Positions 57,292-64,000 of a stretch of DNA of 64,000 nt are shown here, in pieces. Source of the DNA: Haberlea rhodopensis (taxonomy: Eukaryota; Streptophyta; Magnoliopsida; Lamiales; Gesneriaceae); NCBI GenBank assembly GCA_907163345.1, contig CAJQUN010000143.1, forward strand, positions 1,488,001-1,552,000, given 5' to 3'. The position numbers and the translations under genes were made by a program. Position 1 is the first letter of the stretch; every line of letters begins with the position of its first letter. Below the pieces are notes generated by a model. The model was not told the DNA's origin and made no database searches. It worked only from the letters and a program-made list of their open reading frames with translations.

Positions 57292-58828
57292 GCACGGCGT
57301 ACTCCATGTATTGCCGAGATCACAAAGTCCACGTATTCACATCGTCGAATCATGAACATGTCATGAATGACACACCAACCGCAAGGATACCGAACTCACA
57401 CCAAAACCTGGAATGGGATAAACCTCCCAAACCATCACAATCGCGACAGAACATCAGCACACCCCAATGCTAACCATCTCAAAAGCAGTCAGCCAACCAT
57501 AACTGCTAATCAAACGAATCATTCGCAATTCCAAAATAGATATCGCCTCGATGATATCTCTACGATTTAGCCTACGATGTTAAACATACATCGTTACCAA
57601 GGAAACCACCAGTACACTACAATGTACTTACCTCCGCTCTCCAAATCCATCTCCATCAACAGAGTAGTTGCATCACTTTGCAACTCGGATCGGGCGACCC
57701 ACGGACACCGATCAGCACAAAACAAATGTCCAAAGATGTCTACATCCGTATGTTCCAAGAAATCACATCTTGGTCCAAACACAACATCGAGACTCTACAA
57801 GGTCTCAAGTTTCCAAAAGGACATGCAAGAAAATCAATTGCATTTCCGCCACACGTGTCAACCACGACACCTAATAGATCCGACACATAGCCATCCCTCG
57901 TTTACCCTAGGATTCAACAATCCTAACACAGGGACGTTAACAAATTAGTCAAAAATGACTTACCAAGGCCTCAACACACGACAATCCCTCCTCAAGGGAG
58001 TCAATCAGACCTCACGATCATTCTTCAGAATACAGCGTGTCATTGAGATTACCACTCTCAAGGTGCCACAATCTCTCATCGGAGATTCATTCATCAAAGC
58101 ATATAAATTCGATGCTCGACGAGGACCAAGAAAATGCTGGCATTCGTATACCTACACCGGCATACATGCCTAAGTACCAACACAACATGCATACTCAATG
58201 CAATAGACTTAGGTATCTCCAATCATACCCAAAGTCCCAAAACCAGCTGTCAATCCCCAGCTATTCTCACCTCACAGAGAATAATGATTGACAGACCAAC
58301 GACCAATGATGTGATTCCAACATCAACACCACACAAACCGACTCATAGAATCTCCCAAAGATTCCCAATCGGTAGGTATATCAATACCGCCTACGTCACA
58401 AGGAAAGTGTCATGAACCCATGACCCTCCAACCTCAAACCACCGTTCGGAAAACCTGGATATATTTACCAAAACATATCTCAGAACCAAAAATACGCAAC
58501 TCGTTCAGAATAGTACATCAAAGCCACTATTACCAAATAGAAACCCATATACGCCATGCAAACTCATCCTAATGATGCTCTGTACTAATACCATAGTACT
58601 CCACAATCTCGAGCATTTCCACAGAGACGTCTCCTCGAACGTCTCACCGAAGGTAAGAAATCCATTACTCGATCTAACACCAGTAATGCTCACCATGGCT
58701 GATTACAATCAACCCACGACCGATACCAGCTGTCACCATGACAGTACAATCCAAATCTCTCTAGGAGATAAAATCAATATAGTAGTGTTACTTCACTAAC
58801 TATATCCCACAATTCCAATTGTGACTCC
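57292..58828 (-). other. C3 interior, non-coding hairpin-rich
   Basis: Holds the same hairpins as C1/C2 in reverse. Read on the minus strand they include ATCTC/GAGAT with loop CTAGA, GAGACGT/ACGTCTC, GGTTGAT/ATCAGCC (one G-U), GTCATG/CATGAC with loop GGTT, and the bulged hairpin at 58013-58039. The open frames on the plus strand (57577-57948 and others) are the C/A-rich antisense and shift between copies. Confidence 0.7.
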
Positions 58829-59025
58829 TGTGATGCCCCAAAATTAATCATATGCAATTTGGGCATTAATGATGGTTATGTGATTATTTATCATGGTAAT
58901 TGATTATGTGATGGGTAATGAAGTGTTAACATGATTTAATGGTATTGATTGTCAATTATGAGGAAAACATGATTTAGTGGAAGTTTAATGCATTTTTGTA
59001 AATGCTTTTAAAATACCATGTTGGG

Positions 59026-59035
59026 TATTTTATAC
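59026..59035 (+). promoter_or_regulatory. TATA-like core promoter in A4 LTR
   Basis: TATTTTATAC in the conserved module shared with C2 and B3, followed by a C-rich leader (59085-59160). Confidence 0.5.
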
Positions 59036-59492
59036 ATCATGTTAATTAATGGGTACAAGTTTAATTTAATTAAACCATATACTCCACTATACCCTCCTTC
59101 CCCTCACTTTACCCTTTCCCTCTAAAATCCCTAATTCATTCCCAAAACCCTTCCCATTCCCCATTTTCGAAATCCTCCAAGGAAGGAGAAGGAAAGTTCC
59201 ACAAAACTTATGTTTGTGTGATTCTTGTCAAGATTTGGAGTCTTCAAGAGGTATGAAACCCTTCCTAAAGTTTTTATGAAGTTTGGATTTGAAATGGGAT
59301 GATTTTGAAGTGATTTATGTGGGTTTGTTTGGGTATGTGTTGTATGTTGTTGGGGTATGATTTTTGAAGTGTTTTATGTGGGTTTTCGTGAGTTATGATG
59401 ATGTTAGTGTTGTTGGAAAGTTTGGGTTTGTATGGTATGGGATTGAGCTTGGAAAATGCTCAAACATGGCGAAAAATCGCGCACCAGCAGGT

Positions 59493-59642
59493 GGCGATCG
59501 ATCGCCTGAAATGAGGCGATCGATCGCCAAAGGCCAGTAGCCATTTCATGTAGCAGGCGATCGATCGCCTAAAATTAAGCGATCGATCTCCTCAAGGCAA
59601 AAGAACGAGGCGATCGATCGCCTCAAGTAGCGATCGATCGCC
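59493..59642. repeat. Palindrome cluster in A4 LTR
   Basis: Six GCGATCGATCGC-type units, one reading CGATCGATCTC. Confidence 0.93.
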
Positions 59643-59734
59643 ACTGTCTAAAACATGGAAAATGATGATTTTTGATGAATTTTTGGTATTTGGCTATTGT
59701 TTAGCTTCTAATATTGATTTGTATGGTTATGTAG

Positions 59735-59802
59735 AACCATCCCAAGTACCCACAACCTCAAGGAGATAAAGCTCTCCGATTTCTCCACTTTTGGGAATTA
59801 AG
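59735..59802 (+). other. Candidate leader exon 2 in A4 LTR
   Basis: 68 bases after GGTTATGTAG (CTAAT branch-like 25 bases upstream). The donor is damaged (AAG/GAACGTAAG against AAG/GTACGTAAG in A2). Exon 3 would begin at 61004 after TTCCTGTAG. Confidence 0.38.
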
Positions 59803-59981
59803 GAACGTAAGACGCGTACGGGCATCGGGCGGTAACATATTCTTACACTATGACTATGCAATAATCGTATATGTATTTAAGATGTTTATGATGAGTGAAG
59901 AGGATATGATGTCTATTGAGGATGATTATGATCAGTAACGATGATGTTTATATGTGCCTATATAATGATACGATGTTATGA

Positions 59982-60151
59982 TATGGTAAGAGACCATACG
60001 ATTGGGTAAGACGCCCACGTGGTAGATCGCCACACCGATGTTATGATATGGTAAGATGCCATACGATTGGGTAAGACGCCCACGTGGTAAGATGCCACGC
60101 GATATTATGATATGGTAAGATGCCATACGATGGGGTAAGATGCCCATATGC
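59982..60151 (+). repeat. GG-TAAGATG-CC hairpin array in A4 LTR
   Basis: Eight units: ATGG/CCAT, GGG/CCC and GTGG/CCAC stems around loops TAAGATG, TAAGACG or similar. Confidence 0.85.
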
Positions 60152-60239
60152 ACGAATGTGAATCAGGGTCAACAAAAAGAAGCTGACGAATAACCAGCAT
60201 GTTTACTTAACTATGATTTCGTACATTTACTGTTATATT

Positions 60240-60800
60240 TATAATATGATGATTCTATAAGATGAGATGCTTATATGATGATGATGTTATATGATGATGA
60301 TGTATAAGATGATGATGTTATAAGATGATGATGCTATAAGATGATGATGCTTATATGATGATGATGTTATAAGATGACGATGCTATAGATGATGATGCTT
60401 ATATGATGATGATGTATAAGATGATGATGTTATAAGATGATGATGCTATAAGATGATGATACTTATATGATGATGATGTTATAAGATGACGATGCTATAA
60501 GATGATGATGCTTATATGATGATGATGTTATAAGATGATGATGTTTATTGATGATGATGTTATAAGATGATGGTGTTATAAGATGATGATGCTATAAGAT
60601 GATGATGCTTATATGATGATGATGTTATAAGATGATGATGTTATCAGATGATGATGCTATAAGATGATGATGCTTATATGATGATGATGTTTAAAGATGA
60701 TGATGCTATAAGATGATGATGCTTATATGATGAGATATTATAAGATGATGAATATTTATAAAATGGATGATGCTTATATGATGATGATGTTATAAGATGG
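60240..60800 (+). repeat. GATGATG / TTATA array in A4 LTR
   Basis: Units such as ATGATGATGTTATAAG and ATGATGATGCTTATAT, the reverse of the A2 array. Confidence 0.92.
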
Positions 60801-61094
60801 TGATATTTATAAGATAATGATTTTAATCATTCAAGTCAAGAATAATGATTATATGCATGGCTATGAAACAGGGACAACCAAAGAGGGTTAATGCGATTAA
60901 CTAGGGAATAACACTTACCAATTATTTTCATGCATTTATTTATATGTCATTGCCTTATGATGTAAGTAACGATGTATATGCTCATGATGGGTTGTTCCTG
61001 TAGGTACGCTTTTGGATCGAAGGGCCTAGGGGCGGGTTGAGGCAGTGGGCTAAAAGGAGCAAGACGCTTATAGGATACAGGATTTTGATAGTCT

Positions 61095-61109
61095 CTACTC
61101 TAGGAGTAG
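61095..61109 (+). other. U5 hairpin in A4 LTR
   Basis: CTACTC / GAGTAG, loop TAG. Confidence 0.55.
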
Positions 61110-61290
61110 TGTAAATCTATACTTTAACATTCATTATTGAGAATGAAATTAATTAGCTCGTGAAATTTTTATTTTGGCCTGTAATCTTATTAGCGCAAAG
61201 CTACAATCGAAACCCTAAGAGTTTATTAATGCATGTTTATCCATAATTTGGGTATTAAGAGGATGTTAAGGTAGGAAGACCCTACATTAG

Positions 61291-61302
61291 TGGTATCAGA
61301 GC
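61291..61302 (+). promoter_or_regulatory. A4 primer binding site, initiator Met tRNA
   Basis: TGGTATCAGAGC, four bases after the LTR. Confidence 0.93.
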
Positions 61303-61337
61303 AGTGGTTATGAGAACCCGGGAACGAGTGAAGGGGC

Positions 61338-62855
61338 TGATGTGACTAGAAATAGACACATCTATTGCGCTTAATTGTCTACGATTTGGTATATTTTGAT
61401 GGATAAATTGATACATATGCTACCTAATCGTATATTTGTGTAAATGTAGGGAAAGGTGAAGAAATCAAGCTAAAATGATGAAAAGAAGCAATAAAGTTGA
61501 AGAAAAGAGGAAAAAACCAGAATATAAGACACATGTTGCTTCTTTCTCCTCAAATTTCTATATGTTCGAGCCACTTTTTGGAAATGTGGTCCATAGAAAA
61601 GTTGTAGAACTTCGAGTTATCTTCGCGTGGACAGCTGACTCGTCAAATTCGGAGTTCGTATGTGAAAGTTATGGCCAAAATACGAAACTCGCCAGAAAAA
61701 TTGATGACAGGCGTAATTACGCCATTATTAGGCGTAATTACGCCAAGGCTACGGCATGTGTAGGCGTAGCTACGCCATTCTACGCGTAATTACGCCAGAA
61801 GACTTTTGGAAAGTGTAAAACTTGATTTCTTTCCTTCCCACATGGATTCTAACCTACTCCATCAGCCTCCCTATACATATATGCACGAAAATCAGACCTT
61901 TGAACCATCTAGATAGTTAGGGTAGAGTAGTTTAGGATAGTTTTATAATTTCTCTCTCAATTTTTGTTGAAGACGGCTACGAAGATCGAAGCGAAGGCGG
62001 GATTGACACCTCGACGAGCGGAGATCGGATTAGTATTCTTTCCCTTGCTTTTATTTATTGCTTTATCTTAGATTATGTCTAGCTAGTTTTAATTCTTGGT
62101 TGAGGAAGACAAATCCTTGGATTTATTTATCTTGGGGAGATTCTTACGCTTTAATTATCAATTTTATTGAGTATCAAGAGTTTTTCTGATTTTATTGATT
62201 TGATTGTTGTGTTTGTTTATTGGATTGACAACCTAATAACTTGCATGAAATCTAACGCTAAATTAGATATCAAATACGGAATCGTTTGATCCCTCCAATT
62301 TACGAAGCAACTAAGATTAATTAAATTCCGCTTGTGAGTTTGTTAAATTCTTAGGAAGAACACTTGACTAGATTAAACATAGACGCTTGGATTATGTTGT
62401 TTAGCTTCATCGATCTCACTAGTTCATATGCTATCATCAATTTAAATCTAATCGCTTGTATTTTGATTGATTGTTTGATAAGGGTTAAACTAGAACGCTT
62501 GGGCTACTTAACTACACGTAAGGTGAGATAGGACTTTGATTATTGGATTAAACGTCCAACGATGAATATTCATATGAAAAATTGAGTCTTTTGTGAATCG
62601 ATGAAATAGATGATAATTCCAAGGAAGAGTCGACCGATACCAAGAATCGCTTTCATTAGTTAATCTTTGTTTTTAATTTTCATTAGTATAATTCAACCTC
62701 ACAACCCCATCCTTTATTATTCTTTTGTTTTGATTTTCATTAACACAAAGATTCACACCTCCTCGTGGGATCGATCCCTACTCACCTACTACATATTGTT
62801 ATCAATCTTGAGGATTGAGTGGGGTTAATTTGGGCGTACACGATAAGCGCTACCA
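61338..62855 (+). repeat. D2 5' LTR
   Basis: TGATGTGACTAGAAATAGAC to ACACGATAAGCGCTACCA. A non-GATC palindrome cluster (61710-61796) is followed by a TATA-like CTATACATATATGC near 61872. Confidence 0.93.
61710..61796. repeat. Palindrome cluster of a different sequence in D2 LTR
   Basis: GGCGTAATTACGCC twice, GGCGTAGCTACGCC once, GCGTAATTACGCC once. The central change AATT to AGCT is itself symmetric. Confidence 0.92.
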
Positions 62856-62860
62856 AATTT

Positions 62861-62878
62861 TGGCGCCGTTGCCGGGGA
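62861..62878 (+). promoter_or_regulatory. D2 primer binding site, Asp tRNA
   Basis: TGGCGCCGTTGCCGGGGA, complementary to the 3' end of plant Asp tRNA, as in Athila elements. Confidence 0.92.
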
Positions 62879-63000
62879 GGCGTTGTATATTTTTGTGTTA
62901 ATATTTTCTGTTTTTTTTTTTTCTCTTTCGTTTAATTTCTTTCTTTCCCCCCCACACCGCTACTCTTGTTTGTTCGTGCTTACAGGTTGATTTCTTAAAA

Positions 63001-63781
63001 TTGGATCTTTTCATGGAGGACTATAGGCGACTAGACGAATTGGCGTATCTTGTGCACCAACTTGGCGTAGGGAGTGAACAAAGAACATACAACTCAAGTT
63101 GGAGTGATCATCCCAATCTCAACTATGACAATCAATGGATGAGCCCACCTCCACCTTACATGCAGTCCTATCTACCGCCATACATACCACAATATTCGCC
63201 ATGGCCGCAACAACCTCAATACCATACCCCTGGTGAGTCTTTAGAGGATCTTCTTTCAAAACTTAATGATAGTACTTTGCAATTTCACACAGGAATTCAG
63301 GGCTAGCACTCAGAATTTGGGTAACCAAATGGAGCAAATAATAAGATCAGCCGATCGGATAGCAGCACAAAAGGAGACCATGATTGCATTCGAATCATGG
63401 AGTGATGAAGAAGAGGAGACTATGGAGAAGGTGGTACTGATGCCACCCGAGCTAGAAGTGGAGATACATGTGCCAATAGAAGAAAAGGAGCTTGTATATC
63501 CTACAACTCCGCAAGGTAAGTTTCCAACTGAGAGCTATGTTGAATACTTAGATGAATCAAGTGATGTGGAAGAGGAGTCGGCGATAGAGTACTGTGTTGA
63601 AATGGATCCTTGGGACTATTTTTTCGAAGACAACACCTTGGACAGTGGCAAAGAGGTAGAAACTCCAGCAACGATGGTACTGAGTCCATCAATACTTGAA
63701 CAACAAACAGAGATTGAGGTGGATAACAAGGAATCTCACCAGAATGGGATTCCAAAGGCGAGCATAGGGGACAACAGTTAA
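63001..63781 (+). pseudogene. D2 shortened gag-like gene with one frame change
   Basis: The first frame (63001-63306; likely start ATG at 63013) has MEDYRRLDELAYLVHQLGVG, a Tyr/Pro-rich stretch and WSDHPNLNYDNQW. This matches the C-terminal half of Athila gag (GWRDHPN in D0). The capsid core and knuckle are absent. Near 63290-63300 the frame changes to 63266-63781, with FRASTQNLGNQMEQI (coiled-coil-like, as MGQLATSI in D0), EKVVLMPPELEV, and an acidic tail ending at 63781. Either a one-base indel broke a single gene or two overlapping frames exist. No protease follows. I cannot assign a function; a remnant of gag is most likely. Confidence 0.72.
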
Positions 63782-63907
63782 AGGATGCCACGAGGTAGAT
63801 CTTGATCGACCTCAACTGCTCTTCTTTGGAAGAAGGCGACATAGTGAAAAGACAAAAACCCTCCAAGAGGTGCAAGGCGAATAGGCATCGCCTTAAGCGA
63901 GAGAACG

Positions 63908-63972
63908 GCGTCGGGCCACCGACGTTAAACAGAGGCGCTGCTTGGGAGGCAACCCAAGGGGAGTTAGTTTCC
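63908..63972 (+). ncRNA. Double-hairpin conserved element, D2 copy
   Basis: Identical over 65 bases to 8796-8860. Hairpins at 63909-63924 (CGTCGG/CCGACG) and 63941-63958 (CTTGGG/CCCAAG), followed by a pyrimidine-rich tract. Confidence 0.6.
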
Positions 63973-64000
63973 TTTCTCCCTTTTATTTATTTATTTTTGC

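Larger units (their letters stand above)
54974..58828 (-). mobile_element. C3, non-coding LARD, 3' part
   Basis: Minus-strand relative of C1 and C2: 3' LTR 54974-57254, then polypurine tract, hairpin, and 1.55 kb of interior up to the A4 insertion at 58829. Left target duplication GGACC. More diverged from C1/C2 than they are from each other. Confidence 0.87.
58829..61286 (+). repeat. A4 5' LTR
   Basis: TGTGATGCCCC to GAAGACCCTACA, 2.46 kb. TATA-like box 59026-59035, C-rich leader, donor-like CAAGAG/GTATGA (59251), palindromes, leader exon, two arrays, U5 hairpin (61095-61109). Confidence 0.93.
58829..61337 (+). mobile_element. A4, Tekay-like element, 5' LTR and leader only
   Basis: 5' LTR (58829-61286), primer site and 35 bases of leader before D2 interrupts it. 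Left target duplication probably ACTCC (58824-58828). The rest is off the window. Confidence 0.88.
61338..64000 (+). mobile_element. D2, Athila-like non-autonomous element, 5' part
   Basis: 5' LTR (61338-62855), Asp tRNA primer site, a shortened gag-derived frame, and the double-hairpin element, cut by the window end. It is inserted in the leader of A4, with GGGGC (61333-61337) as the likely target duplication. No protease is present between the gag remnant and the hairpins. Confidence 0.88.

Noticed and set aside
62861..62878. tRNA gene
   Set aside because: Only the 18 bases complementary to the tRNA 3' end are present, next to an LTR: a primer binding site.

Overview
The window is plant nuclear DNA made almost entirely of nested LTR retrotransposons. 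I find no host gene, rRNA, tRNA or CRISPR array. Two Ty3/Gypsy lineages are recognisable. One is Tekay/Del-type chromovirus (gag with a CCHC knuckle, DTGA protease, FIDD reverse transcriptase, DDE integrase, degraded C-terminal chromodomain-like tail, initiator-Met tRNA primer site). The other is Athila-type (Athila gag/protease, Asp tRNA primer site). This points to a seed plant, probably a eudicot, with a large repeat-rich genome; the species cannot be named from the sequence. For reference I call the Tekay-like copies A1-A4 and B1-B3, three non-coding large derivatives (LARDs) C1-C3, the Athila-like copies D0-D2, and the outermost LTR E.

Layout. The outer host is LTR E (23917-24067, 54009-54973, minus). 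On the left, B2 (minus, 21057-23916) sits in E, C1 (plus, 15517-21056) in the gag of B2, B3 (plus, 11683-15516) in the 5' LTR of C1, D0 (plus, 6859-11682) in the RNase H region of B3, and A1 (minus, 1-6858) in the gag of D0. In the centre, solo LTR D1 (24068-24159, 33247-33946, 53368-54008) sits in E. D1 is split by C2 (24160-33241) and by B1 (33947-53362). B1 is itself split by A2 (37169-45396) and solo LTR A3 (48287-50374). On the right, C3 (minus, 54974-58828) sits in E, A4 (plus, 58829-61337) in C3, and D2 (plus, 61338-64000) just after the primer site of A4. Target-site duplications visible on both sides (AGTGT, GTTTA, TGAGG, CTCAC, GACGG/GATGG) prove five of the insertions.

No copy here encodes an intact polyprotein. 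A1 is the best preserved: gag-protease and RT-RNase H-integrase are two long open frames separated by small indels. A2, B1 and B3 are broken. C1-C3 show no coding capacity. D0 has gag-protease only, and D2 has only a shrunken gag. The non-coding copies keep primer sites, polypurine tracts and LTRs, so they were probably moved in trans.

The least explained signal is non-coding. (i) Nearly every long LTR has a cluster of 4-8 perfect palindromes around CGATCGATCG, in both lineages. The flanking bases change symmetrically from LTR to LTR, and in D2 the core is replaced by a different palindrome (GGCGTAATTACGCC). (ii) A-, B- and C-type LTRs carry what look like two introns around a conserved 60-68 nt exon; the palindromes lie in the first and hairpin arrays in the second. 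(iii) Hairpins with compensatory stem changes occur before the polypurine tracts, in U5, in LTR tandem arrays and along the whole C interior. (iv) A 65-base double-hairpin element is identical in D0 and D2. These make a structured-RNA or regulatory layer shared by elements of different descent.
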